Origin: Thermoleophilia bacterium
GTDB taxonomy: Bacteria > Actinomycetota > Thermoleophilia > Gaiellales > Gaiellaceae
Direction: 5' to 3'
Length of the DNA stretch: 26,922 nucleotides
Assembly: GCA_016844515.1 (NCBI GenBank)
Contig: JAERMP010000003.1
Span: 1-26,922 of the forward strand
In this document: positions 8,464 through 14,370 of the stretch, one piece after another
How the letters are laid out: every line of letters begins with the position of its first letter
How positions within the stretch are numbered: position 1 is the stretch's first letter
Translations under genes and position numbers: made by a program
The notes under the pieces: model-generated
The model's input: the letters and a program-made list of their open reading frames with translations, nothing else
The model's database searches: none
Told to the model about the DNA's origin: nothing

Positions 8464-9249
8464 TTATGTCAAGTTGAGGGGCGACTCGCCCTCGACCACC
8501 GTCGCCGCGATCGTGAAGTCCCTCCCGCACCGCGCGCACCGGAGGTCGACACCGACGACGCCGGCGAGCTCTCGTCCGCAGTAGGGACAGAAGCGAACGG
8601 CGCCGGTCACGGCCTCGGCCGCCGCGAGCGCCCCGCGATCGACCCAGTGCAGCACGGGCACGGTGACGGTGAATGCGGCGAGCACGATCATGACGACGCC
8701 GAGAGCGCGGAGGTACGCGTCAGCAGGGTCATCCCCCAGCCACAGCAGGAGGCTAATCATCGCGGCGCCGAGGCCGAGCAGCGCGAGCGTCACGGTGAAG
8801 ATCCATGCATGCCTTGGCGCGAGCCGCGCAGGCGCCAGGAGGCTTGCGGCCGCACATGCGACAGCCACCGCGAAGATGGTGCCCATCGTCTTTCCCCAGA
8901 TCTCACTCTCTGGCTCGGCCCAGATGCCGGCGACCGCGAGCGTGAAGCCGACCCCGCCGAGGACCGCCCCGACGGGCGGCACGGGCCCGAGGAGCCTCCG
9001 CTCCCACGCCGGTTCGCAGGCAAGTGCGAGAACCACCGCGCCCGTGACACAGAGCGACGTCCCGAGGATCTTCCCCTGCGTCTCTCCGAAATCCGGTGCG
9101 AGCACCGCGTAGATTCCGAGGGCCGCGTTCACCGCGATCGACACGAAGAAGATCCCGAGGCCTAATCGGCGCATCCTGCGGCCCACCGGCCGACGCGCGC
9201 TCAAAGGACGCGAGGCACCCGACCCTACGTGGCGAAGGATGACGGACAT
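8464..9249 (-). CDS. Membrane protein with C-terminal zinc ribbon
   Basis: The 261-residue product has about six hydrophobic spans (roughly 31-51, 60-78, 92-110, 121-139, 148-170, 182-201), then a cytoplasmic zinc ribbon with Cys221/Cys224 (CPYCG) and Cys238/Cys241 (CARCG). I do not recognise a named family. ATG 9249 is preferred over GTG 9258. GGAGG lies 8 bases upstream of the ATG, one of the few strong Shine-Dalgarno sites in this window. It sits between uppP (upstream, 109 bases) and the second sigma gene (downstream, 67 bases), all on the minus strand. The mRNA leader can fold extensively. Confidence 0.75.
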   Translation of the reverse strand: MSVILRHVGSGASRPLSARRPVGRRMRRLGLGIFFVSIAVNAALGIYAVLAPDFGETQGKILGTSLCVTGAVVLALACEPAWERRLLGPVPPVGAVLGGVGFTLAVAGIWAEPESEIWGKTMGTIFAVAVACAAASLLAPARLAPRHAWIFTVTLALLGLGAAMISLLLWLGDDPADAYLRALGVVMIVLAAFTVTVPVLHWVDRGALAAAEAVTGAVRFCPYCGRELAGVVGVDLRCARCGRDFTIAATVVEGESPLNLT

Positions 9250-9358
9250 GAACAACACCTCCAGCTAAAGCGTGGTGCACCGGCTCCGTGACGCCATCGG
9301 GGCTCTCCCTGATCAGCCGTCGGGACTTTGTGGAACCTCCGATGCCGCGGTGCTAGCG
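9250..9358 (-). promoter_or_regulatory. Structured leader of the zinc-ribbon membrane protein gene
   Basis: The 109-base gap after uppP can fold on the minus strand. CATCGG and CCGATG pair as a closing stem enclosing a GGCT/AGCC hairpin, and a GCGT/ACGC arm encloses the self-complementary GGTGCACC just before TTTAGCT and the GGAGG ribosome-binding site. The placement would suit a translational switch or an uppP 3' end structure. No known riboswitch core is recognised in it. Confidence 0.25.
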
Positions 9359-10297
9359 CTAGAAGGTCGCCGCCCGCACCCCGCTCACGATCGCGAGCAG
9401 CACGAGCGCTGCAACGATGAGCCTGTAGACGACGAACACGCTGTACGTATTGCTGCGCACGAAGCCGAGCAGCCAGTCGATCGCGAGGAGGCCGCTCCCG
9501 AGCGCGGCGAGCGTTCCGACGACGAAGGGGCCCTGCCAACCGGCGGGAAGATCGCCCAGGAGAACGTCCCCCACTCCCTTGAGCGCAACCGCCCCGAGCA
9601 CCGTCGGGAGCAGCAGCAGGAACGAGAATCGCGCCGCGCCGTCGCGATCGAGCTTCATGAAGCGGCCTGCCGTGATCGTGATGCCGGAGCGCGAGACGCC
9701 GGGTGCCAGCGCGAGCGCTTGGGCGCAGCCCATGATCAGCGCGTGCCCCAGGCCAAGATCGCCCATGGCGCGGCTCTGCGCCGAGCGGTCGGCCCAGAAC
9801 AGGAGCAGCGCACCGCCGGCGAGGAGGAGAAGGATCTGCCACGGCTCTCCAAGCTTGTCTGCGATCAGATCTTCTCCCGCCAGGCCGGCTAGCCCCGCCG
9901 GAATCGTGGCGACGAGCACGAACCAGGCGATTCGTTCGTCGGATGACTCGACGCGCCTTCGTCCGATGGAACCGAACCAGGCGTGGACGAGTCGAACGAT
10001 GTCACCCCAGAAGTACGCCCCCACGGCGACGAGCGTCCCGAGATGGAGCGAGACGTCGAAGGTCTGGTTGAAGCGGTCGTTCTCTTTCAGATACGTCCAG
10101 TCGGCGCCCCAGGGAACGAGGATCAAGTGCCCGGATGACGAGACCGGGAGGAGCTCGGTGAGGCCCTGGACGACGCCGAGGACGAACGCCTGCCCGTTCG
10201 TGAGGGCTGCCGGGTCGTCACCGACCCCGAGCAGGGTCAAGACCGCGGCAAGCCCGAGCGCCGCCCCCGCGACGCTGTACACGACGGAGCGGCGCAC
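9359..10297 (-). CDS. uppP: Undecaprenyl-diphosphatase UppP (BacA)
   Basis: Integral membrane phosphatase that converts undecaprenyl diphosphate to the monophosphate, recycling the lipid carrier for peptidoglycan and other wall polymers. Overexpression gives bacitracin resistance in known relatives. The 312-residue protein has both family signatures. These are GVVQGLTELLPVSSSGHLIL (41-60), with the catalytic-site glutamate and serines, and APGVSRSGITITAGRF in the second inverted half. Multiple hydrophobic spans cover most of the sequence. GTG 10297 is chosen because TAGGAT (10309-10304) ends 6 bases before it, as in a leaderless promoter. Length is near the usual 270-290, slightly long. Confidence 0.95.
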   Translation of the reverse strand: MRRSVVYSVAGAALGLAAVLTLLGVGDDPAALTNGQAFVLGVVQGLTELLPVSSSGHLILVPWGADWTYLKENDRFNQTFDVSLHLGTLVAVGAYFWGDIVRLVHAWFGSIGRRRVESSDERIAWFVLVATIPAGLAGLAGEDLIADKLGEPWQILLLLAGGALLLFWADRSAQSRAMGDLGLGHALIMGCAQALALAPGVSRSGITITAGRFMKLDRDGAARFSFLLLLPTVLGAVALKGVGDVLLGDLPAGWQGPFVVGTLAALGSGLLAIDWLLGFVRSNTYSVFVVYRLIVAALVLLAIVSGVRAATF

Positions 10298-10303
10298 GCC
10301 GAG

Positions 10304-10309
10304 ATCCTA
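10304..10309 (-). promoter_or_regulatory. -10 box of uppP (leaderless)
   Basis: TAGGAT on the minus strand lies exactly 6 bases before the GTG start of uppP. No convincing -35 is seen 16-18 bases further upstream. Confidence 0.5.
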
Positions 10310-10378
10310 CGTTCAGCCACGGCGGGTGACGGCAGAAGAAAACGAGCGCAAATTGCGGCAATCCGGTGAACGCGGGCC

Positions 10379-10407
10379 TTGACCGCTTCGGCCCCGTCCA
10401 ATAGCTT
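10379..10407 (+). promoter_or_regulatory. Sigma-70 promoter in the uppP/small-protein gap
   Basis: TTGACC (10379-10384) and TAGCTT (10402-10407) are separated by exactly 17 bases. This is the best-formed -35/-10 pair in the window. The predicted start is near G10415, the first base of the candidate structured RNA. Confidence 0.5.
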
Positions 10408-10414
10408 CCCCTTT

Positions 10415-10526
10415 GCACCGAGCACGGAGCGCGACTAGGTCGAAGCGCAGCTCGCAGGCTCTACGCGGAAGCGGACGGTCAGCGGGTTGTGTGGACGAAA
10501 GCGCCACCGGCTCGGTGAATTTTTTT
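10415..10526 (+). ncRNA. Candidate structured small RNA with intrinsic terminator
   Basis: A transcript starting near 10415 would begin GCACCGAGC and end GCTCGGTGAA followed by seven T (10520-10526). CACCGAGC (10416-10423) is the perfect complement of GCTCGGTG (10510-10517), so the two ends pair as an 8-bp closing stem directly before the T-run. The 3' half can alternatively form a small CACCG/CGGTG terminator hairpin. Inside are CGAC-TAG-GTCG (10432-10442) and CGC-GGAA-GCG (10464-10473). A 17-bp-spaced promoter lies just upstream. It lacks the signatures of 5S rRNA, SRP RNA and tRNA, and I recognise no known RNA family. No persuasive open frame covers it. Confidence 0.4.
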
Positions 10527-10537
10527 GGTCCTTTCTT

Positions 10538-10595
10538 GGGGTCAGGTCTTGCATTCCTACACCACGCTTGGTGTTGGAATGCAAGACCTGACCCC
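10538..10595. repeat. REP-type 58-nt near-perfect hairpin
   Basis: The left arm GGGGTCAGGTCTTGCATTCC (10538-10557) is perfectly complementary to the right arm at 10576-10595. Inside, ACACCA (10559-10564) pairs with TGGTGT (10569-10574) around CGCT, leaving one T/T mismatch. Arms starting GGGGTCAG and ending CTGACCCC are typical of dispersed REP-like palindromes mobilised by IS200-like (RAYT) transposases. No transposase is in the window. Its right arm ends two bases before the -10 box of the following small gene. Confidence 0.7.
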
Positions 10596-10597
10596 GC

Positions 10598-10603
10598 TAG
10601 GAT
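10598..10603 (+). promoter_or_regulatory. -10 box of the 65-residue membrane protein gene
   Basis: TAGGAT lies 8 bases before ATG 10612 and two bases after the REP hairpin. A TTGGAA in the right arm of the hairpin (10574-10579, 18 bases away) could act as a -35. Confidence 0.4.
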
Positions 10604-10611
10604 CGGTTCCA

Positions 10612-10809
10612 ATGCACCTCCGAGCTCCGAGCATCGACCAAGGCGTCCACGCGTTCGGCTGGTCGGTCGTGTTCTTCCTCTACATGTGGCTCGGCGGTCT
10701 CGCGATCGACGTGCCGGGCGGCCTGGCGTTCGTCGTCTCGTTGCTCGCAGCGGGAGCGATCTTCCTGTTCGTCAGGACGCGCGGCGGCGACGGCCCCCGC
10801 CGGCGCTAG
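10612..10809 (+). CDS. Small two-span membrane protein
   Basis: A 65-residue product with two hydrophobic spans (about 15-33 and 37-54) joined by a short turn with IDVPGG, ending in a basic tail (RTRGGDGPRRR) expected in the cytoplasm. Function is not recognised. ATG 10612 is chosen although the frame is open from 10525, because the extra codons would translate the REP hairpin. TAGGAT lies 8 bases upstream. It converges on a small minus-strand frame 9 bases away. Confidence 0.6.
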   Translation: MHLRAPSIDQGVHAFGWSVVFFLYMWLGGLAIDVPGGLAFVVSLLAAGAIFLFVRTRGGDGPRRR

Positions 10810-10818
10810 ACGAATCGT

Positions 10819-11010
10819 TCAGTCGCGCGCGACGCGTTTGTCGCTGAGAGCGGCAACGAGTCGGTCTGCGAAGTCGCGGCCGAGTGCAGCCTCAAGGCGA
10901 TCCACGGCGGGTGTCTTGGTGCCCGTGTCTCTCCCGGCGATTGCGCTGACATCGGCAAGGAGGCGCCTCGAACCAGCGGGCGCGACTGTAGTGAGGACGG
11001 CGGCATTCAT
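10819..11010 (-). CDS. Small hypothetical protein
   Basis: The frame from ATG 11010 gives 63 residues. It has a mildly hydrophobic start (MNAAVLTTVAP) and a helix-prone C-terminal half (VDRLEAALGRDFADRLVAAL) ending in basic residues. I recognise no family. Codon third positions are GC-rich, as in neighbouring genes, which favours coding. There is no visible Shine-Dalgarno or close -10 box. The frame is open upstream to 11166, but that part would overlap the 3' end of the next gene. The start is therefore the only in-frame ATG in the gap. Confidence 0.4.
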   Translation of the reverse strand: MNAAVLTTVAPAGSRRLLADVSAIAGRDTGTKTPAVDRLEAALGRDFADRLVAALSDKRVARD

Positions 11011-11083
11011 GTAGCGAGCATCGGCCGCCGCTCGCTCGCTGCCGATCCCTGGCGGGAGTGAACGTCGCGCGCGAGCCGGTCGT

Positions 11084-11689
11084 TCAGAGCTCGAGATCGA
11101 GTCTCCTCTCGTCGAAGGTCGCCGAGTCGAGCTCAGCGCGGAAGTCGGCGGCGGCACGGAGTGCATCGCGTTCGAAGACGTGCGCCACTACTCCGACGTG
11201 TGCATCGTTTCGAAACGGGATGTCAACGTGCTCACGCGTCACCAGGTTCACCGAGACCGACGAGCACGCCGGGCACTGGACGGCGACTCCGAAGGCGCGC
11301 CCGCCCGGAGCAATCAGCACGAACGCAGACGGCGTTACCGGGCGCGGCCGACCCTCGAGAAAGCAGAAGAAGCTCCACGGCCACTCCCCCGCGCGGATTC
11401 GGCCCGCAGACAGATCGACCAGCTCCGTCGCGATCGGGTCGTCGTGCGCGGTCATCAGGTTCCTGAACGTGCGATCGATCGTCGTGCCGAGATGCGCCCA
11501 GTCGAGATCGTCGTGCGCGATCAGACCCGCATGCTCGCCGCCGCACCCACAGGCGAACTGAATGCGGTACACCGCGGGATGGACAGCTCCTGGGAGGCGG
11601 TCGAGCGTGCGGAAGGCCGACAGCGGCACCTGCGCTCCGCGCCCGTGTGGGCACGAGAACGAGTATGTGCTCGTCAGCGGGTCATACAT
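11084..11689 (-). CDS. Conserved-looking hypothetical protein with Cys motifs
   Basis: A 201-residue soluble protein of unknown function. Cysteines occur as Cys13 (SCPHGRG), Cys47/Cys49 (ACGCGGEH) and Cys139/Cys142 (CPACSS), a pattern that could bind zinc. The start resembles a target-recognition segment (MYDPLTSTYSFSCPHG). Further segments include WSFFCFLEGRPRPVTP and FVLIAPGGRAFGVAVQ. No membrane span or signal peptide is evident. ATG 11689 lies 41 bases after the apt stop on the same strand, so it may be the last gene of the rsiG-like/FHA/merR/apt transcript. Confidence 0.65.
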   Translation of the reverse strand: MYDPLTSTYSFSCPHGRGAQVPLSAFRTLDRLPGAVHPAVYRIQFACGCGGEHAGLIAHDDLDWAHLGTTIDRTFRNLMTAHDDPIATELVDLSAGRIRAGEWPWSFFCFLEGRPRPVTPSAFVLIAPGGRAFGVAVQCPACSSVSVNLVTREHVDIPFRNDAHVGVVAHVFERDALRAAADFRAELDSATFDERRLDLEL

Positions 11690-11730
11690 GGTCTCGTTGT
11701 AATCGGCGGCTCGGACGCCGCCACCACCCC

Positions 11731-12249
11731 TCAGTAGGTGATGAGCGAGTGCACGTCGTAACCGGCGAGCTTGTCGCGGCCGTGCAGGAACGTCAGCTCG
11801 AGCACGAACGCGATTCCGACGACGACGCCCCCGAGGCCTTCGACGAGCTCCACCTTCGCCTTCGCGGTCCCTCCGGTCGCGAGAACGTCGTCGAGCACGA
11901 TGACCCGCGAACCAGCCGGCACGGCGTCACGGTGCACCTGGAGACTGTCCGAGCCGTATTCGAGCGAGTAGAACGCCTCAACAGTCTCGCGGGGGAGCTT
12001 TCCAGGCTTTCGAGCGGCGACAAATCCCGCGCCGAGCGCATACGCGAGCGCTGAGCCAAAGATGAACCCCCTCGCCTCCGCGCCAAGGATGAGCTCGGGG
12101 TCACGGGGCCGTGCCCAGTCGGACAGCCGGCGGATGGTCTCACTGAAGTACTCCGGGTCCGCGATCAGCGGCATGAGGTCCTTGAAGACGACCCCCGCGG
12201 TCGGGAAGTCCGGTACGTCCCTGATCCGGTCGCGCAGGTCGAGCGTCAC
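11731..12249 (-). CDS. apt: Adenine phosphoribosyltransferase
   Basis: Salvages adenine with PRPP to AMP in the cytoplasm. The 172-residue protein has the APRT N-terminus (VPDFPTAGVVFKDLMPLI), the GAEARGFIFGSALAYALG hood segment, RKPGKLP, and the PRPP loop VIVLDDVLATGGTAK (116-130). GTG 12249 is chosen. It overlaps the MerR stop by four bases (GTGA) and gives the normal family length. The frame is open upstream but lies over merR. As the fourth gene of an overlapped operon it is translationally coupled to the regulator. Confidence 0.93.
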   Translation of the reverse strand: MTLDLRDRIRDVPDFPTAGVVFKDLMPLIADPEYFSETIRRLSDWARPRDPELILGAEARGFIFGSALAYALGAGFVAARKPGKLPRETVEAFYSLEYGSDSLQVHRDAVPAGSRVIVLDDVLATGGTAKAKVELVEGLGGVVVGIAFVLELTFLHGRDKLAGYDVHSLITY

Positions 12250-12959
12250 GACGTGCGCTCTACCGTCGAACGCAGATCGCGCAGAAAGAGAAGATGCGAG
12301 AGCTCCTGCGCGACTCGAGAGAGCACCTCGAGGTCGTCGAGCGCGTTCTTTCGACGCTCCGCATTGCGGGAGCGCAGACCCGGAGCGACGAGCTGCTCTA
12401 CGAGCGCTGCTTGCCTCCCGGCCGCTGTGAGGAACGTTCGCAGGTGACGCCCGTCGACGCCGAAACGCGCAAGCCTGGCGCACACGGATGCGATATCCGC
12501 CTCGCCCTCCCCGTACAGGCGCTCGCCCGCCTCGTTGCGAGAGACGATGAGGCCGTACTCCTCGAGCTGTCTTACGAAGTCGAGCGACACCGAGGCGCGA
12601 TCGCATAGCTCGGCCTCGTCGATCTCGTCCTCACGATCGGTAATCCCGACCGCGCGACGTCTCGTCCGCTCCGCCGATGCGCCGGGCCCTGCCAGCTCTT
12701 CGCGGATGACGCGAAGCGGCAGGAACTCGTCACGCTGGAGGCGCAGGATCGTCGTCAGGCGCTCGATGTCGTCCGGAGCGAAGAGCCGGTAACCACCCCG
12801 TGTCCGCTTCGGTGCGATGAGGCCCTGGTCCTCGAGGTAGCGGATCTTCGAGACCGAGATGTCGGGAAACTGCTCGCGAAGCTCGCCGCAGACGGAGCCG
12901 ATCGTACGGAGCCGAGGCTCCGCCTCGCCCTTCTCACGAGGTGTCGCGACGGTGCTCAT
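12246..12959 (-). CDS. ftsR: MerR-family regulator, FtsR-like
   Basis: A 237-residue regulator with an N-terminal winged helix (TIGSVCGELREQFPDISVSK, then IRYLEDQGLIAPKRTRGGYRLF, residues 19-60) of MerR type. A second helical region follows (ELCDRASVSLDFVRQLEEYGL). This layout and the position right after a GarA-like FHA gene match FtsR (Rv1828 next to garA in Mycobacterium tuberculosis; FtsR in Corynebacterium), which regulates cell-division genes. No metal-binding Cys cluster is seen, so it is not a metal sensor. ATG 12959 overlaps the FHA stop by four bases (ATGA). A palindrome over the operon's -35 is a candidate site for autoregulation. The orthology is inferred from architecture and synteny. 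Confidence 0.8.
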   Translation of the reverse strand: MSTVATPREKGEAEPRLRTIGSVCGELREQFPDISVSKIRYLEDQGLIAPKRTRGGYRLFAPDDIERLTTILRLQRDEFLPLRVIREELAGPGASAERTRRRAVGITDREDEIDEAELCDRASVSLDFVRQLEEYGLIVSRNEAGERLYGEGEADIASVCARLARFGVDGRHLRTFLTAAGRQAALVEQLVAPGLRSRNAERRKNALDDLEVLSRVAQELSHLLFLRDLRSTVERTS

Positions 12960-13417
12960 CGCTGGAGGAACGTCAGTCGGTACTTGCCGATCTGCACCTC
13001 GTCGTCATCCTCGAGGACGGCCGACTCGATGCGCTTGCGGTTCACGTACGTCCCGTTGAGACTGCCGAGATCGCAGATGGAGAACGTCTCGCCTTCACGC
13101 AGAAGCTCGGCGTGCCGCCGCGACACGGTCACGTCGTCGAGGAAGACGTCGCATTCGGGAGACCGGCCGATCAACGTCCTCCCCTCCCCGGGTTGGAACG
13201 ACTGTCCCGCCATGCCGCCACCGGAGCGCACCACCAGTGCAGGCCCTGTGATACCCAGCGCAGTCAGGAGATCGACCTCCTCACCGTCCTCGTCGATATC
13301 GAAGCTCATCGTCGTCTCGGAGCCCGTGTCGGTTGCGAGAAGCGCGCCGCAGCGAGAGCAGTAATTCGAGGCCTCCGGGTTCTGGAAGCCGCATTCCGGG
13401 CAGTAGACGTGGCTCAC
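12956..13417 (-). CDS. garA: FHA-domain protein, GarA/OdhI-like, with zinc ribbon
   Basis: A 153-residue protein. It has an N-terminal zinc ribbon (Cys6, 9, 20, 23), a flexible acidic linker, and a phosphothreonine-binding FHA domain (GRSPEC 84-89, SRRHAEL 99-105, NGTYVN 121-126). The linker contains SETTMSF (33-39), matching the ETT-x-x-F segment of GarA and OdhI. There the phosphorylated Thr (by PknG or PknB) binds the protein's own FHA domain and releases 2-oxoglutarate dehydrogenase and glutamate dehydrogenase. A similar phospho-switch is therefore likely. GTG 13417 overlaps the upstream stop by four bases, and the stop overlaps the MerR ATG. The added zinc ribbon differs from mycobacterial GarA. 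Confidence 0.85.
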   Translation of the reverse strand: MSHVYCPECGFQNPEASNYCSRCGALLATDTGSETTMSFDIDEDGEEVDLLTALGITGPALVVRSGGGMAGQSFQPGEGRTLIGRSPECDVFLDDVTVSRRHAELLREGETFSICDLGSLNGTYVNRKRIESAVLEDDDEVQIGKYRLTFLQR

Positions 13418-13662
13418 GCGTCGTCCGTGGGAACGGCCTTCGCGGTAAGAATCTCGCTCAGGCGCTCGACGTCCGCGAGCTTGGCCTCCCCCGCGCTCAC
13501 CTGCTCGCGCAGACGTGCAACGAGCTCAGCGCGGAGGATGTCGATGCGTCCGTGAAGCACGCGGCGCTGAAGGGAGATCTCGTCCTCCTCCTTCTCGAGC
13601 CCGCGAATCATCTCGCGCAGGTCGTCGTCGGTCATTATCGAGAGATCAGGATGTAGTTCCAC
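13414..13662 (-). CDS. RsiG-like small coiled-coil protein (possible c-di-GMP-binding anti-sigma)
   Basis: The 82-residue product is almost entirely helical: DDDLREMIRGLEKEEDEIS, then RRVLHGRIDILRAELVARL. Residues E26, S30, R33, H37 and D41 fit E-x3-S-x2-R-x3-(Q/H)-x3-D, the c-di-GMP-binding helix motif of the anti-sigma factor RsiG, with His in place of Gln. In Streptomyces RsiG has two such helices and holds sigma WhiG. Rubrobacter versions reportedly use one copy per chain as homodimers, and the present short single-motif protein fits that form. The target sigma is unknown, and no WhiG-like gene is in this window. GTG 13662 has AGGAAAGG about 7 bases upstream. The stop overlaps the FHA start (GTGA). 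Confidence 0.65.
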   Translation of the reverse strand: MELHPDLSIMTDDDLREMIRGLEKEEDEISLQRRVLHGRIDILRAELVARLREQVSAGEAKLADVERLSEILTAKAVPTDDA

Positions 13663-13689
13663 CGGGTGGCCTTTCCTCGAGGGTCACCT

Positions 13690-13731
13690 GAGTAAAGCAG
13701 TACCCACGCCGAGGGGTCAACCTCAGGTTGA
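13690..13731 (-). promoter_or_regulatory. Promoter and operator-like palindrome of the rsiG-like operon
   Basis: TCAACCTCAGGTTGA (13717-13731) is a perfect 7+1+7 palindrome. Its half overlaps TTGACC, a -35-like element on the minus strand, followed after 18 bases by TTTACT as a possible -10. A dimeric regulator binding here would touch the -35 hexamer of the operon. The MerR protein encoded third in the same operon is the natural candidate, but binding is inference. Confidence 0.5.
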
Positions 13732-13785
13732 GAGTTCAGACTCTCTGGTTCGCGCCCGAAGCCGATCTCCCTGCCCAACGGTGCT

Positions 13786-14331
13786 TCAGCTTTGGCGCAG
13801 CAGGCTCCTCGCACGCACGAGGTACTGGACGCCGGCGCCGATCGCGAGCGCGATGCCGATCGCGAGCAGCACGAGCGGCCAGCGCGTCCTTTCCTCGGTC
13901 ACGAGCACGAATCCGAGGGCCGCATAGAGGACCCAGGTCGCGAGCTTGCCGAGGAACGTGACCTCGAGCTGGTAGCCACTCGGCGCGAGCACCTTGTAGC
14001 CGACGATCAACACTAGGTCTCGCGCCAGGATGACGAGAGCCGCGAGAAGCGGGATCCGGCCCGTTGCCCACATGAGGACGACTGCGGTGCCGATCATGAG
14101 CCGGTCGGCGAGTGGATCGGCCACCTTCCCGAAGCTCGACTCCACCTGCCAGCGGCGCGCAAGGAAGCCGTCGAGCTGGTCGGTGAAGGCAGCCGCGGCG
14201 AAGAAGATCCCAGCCCCCCAGGCCGGGCCGTCTCCCGCCTCGAGGTAGAGCCAGGCGAAGATCGGAATCGCGGCGAAGCGAGCGATCGTGAGCGCATTCG
14301 GAATTCGTTGTCGCAGCTCGTACCAGGCCAC
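13786..14331 (-). CDS. pgsA: CDP-alcohol phosphatidyltransferase (PgsA-like)
   Basis: Membrane enzyme that transfers a phosphatidyl group from CDP-diacylglycerol to an alcohol, here most likely glycerol-3-phosphate, giving phosphatidylglycerophosphate. The 181-residue length and N-terminal IPNALTIARFAAIPIF fit PgsA. The catalytic motif D-x2-D-G-x2-A-R-x8-G-x3-D-x3-D is complete: D51, D54, G55, A58, R59, G68, D72, D76. About five to six hydrophobic spans follow. Cardiolipin or phosphatidylinositol-phosphate synthase activity cannot be excluded. GTG 14331 is supported by TAGGGT 7 bases upstream, again leaderless-like. Confidence 0.88.
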   Translation of the reverse strand: MAWYELRQRIPNALTIARFAAIPIFAWLYLEAGDGPAWGAGIFFAAAAFTDQLDGFLARRWQVESSFGKVADPLADRLMIGTAVVLMWATGRIPLLAALVILARDLVLIVGYKVLAPSGYQLEVTFLGKLATWVLYAALGFVLVTEERTRWPLVLLAIGIALAIGAGVQYLVRARSLLRQS

Positions 14332-14338
14332 GGCCGGA

Positions 14339-14344
14339 ACCCTA
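14339..14344 (-). promoter_or_regulatory. -10 box of pgsA (leaderless)
   Basis: TAGGGT on the minus strand lies 7 bases before the GTG start of pgsA. No ribosome-binding site fits between them. Confidence 0.45.
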
Positions 14345-14370
14345 CGACGTATCGCCCGATCGGGACCCTC

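Noticed and set aside
9259..9358. Glycine, fluoride or cyclic-dinucleotide riboswitch before the zinc-ribbon membrane protein
   Set aside because: GGGAGAGCCCCGATGG looks superficially like part of a glycine aptamer, but the CCGAAGG and CTCTCAGG core segments are missing. No fluoride or c-di-AMP core is present.
10415..10526. Candidate RNA as 5S rRNA or SRP RNA
   Set aside because: The length and closing stem are similar, but the conserved CCGAACCCGGAAG-type core of 5S and the GGUCAGGUCCGGAAGG-type core of SRP RNA are absent.
10538..10595. REP hairpin as an intrinsic terminator
   Set aside because: The right arm is followed by GCTAGG on the plus strand and by A-rich sequence on the minus strand, so no U-tract follows the stem in either direction.
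10313..10612. Minus-strand 99-codon frame across the uppP/small-protein gap
   Set aside because: Much of it translates the REP hairpin, and the rest is antisense to the candidate RNA and lacks protein-like features.
10413..10847. Plus-strand 144-codon frame from TTG 10413
   Set aside because: It translates the REP hairpin and then the wrong frame of the 65-residue membrane protein, giving an Arg/Pro-rich product.
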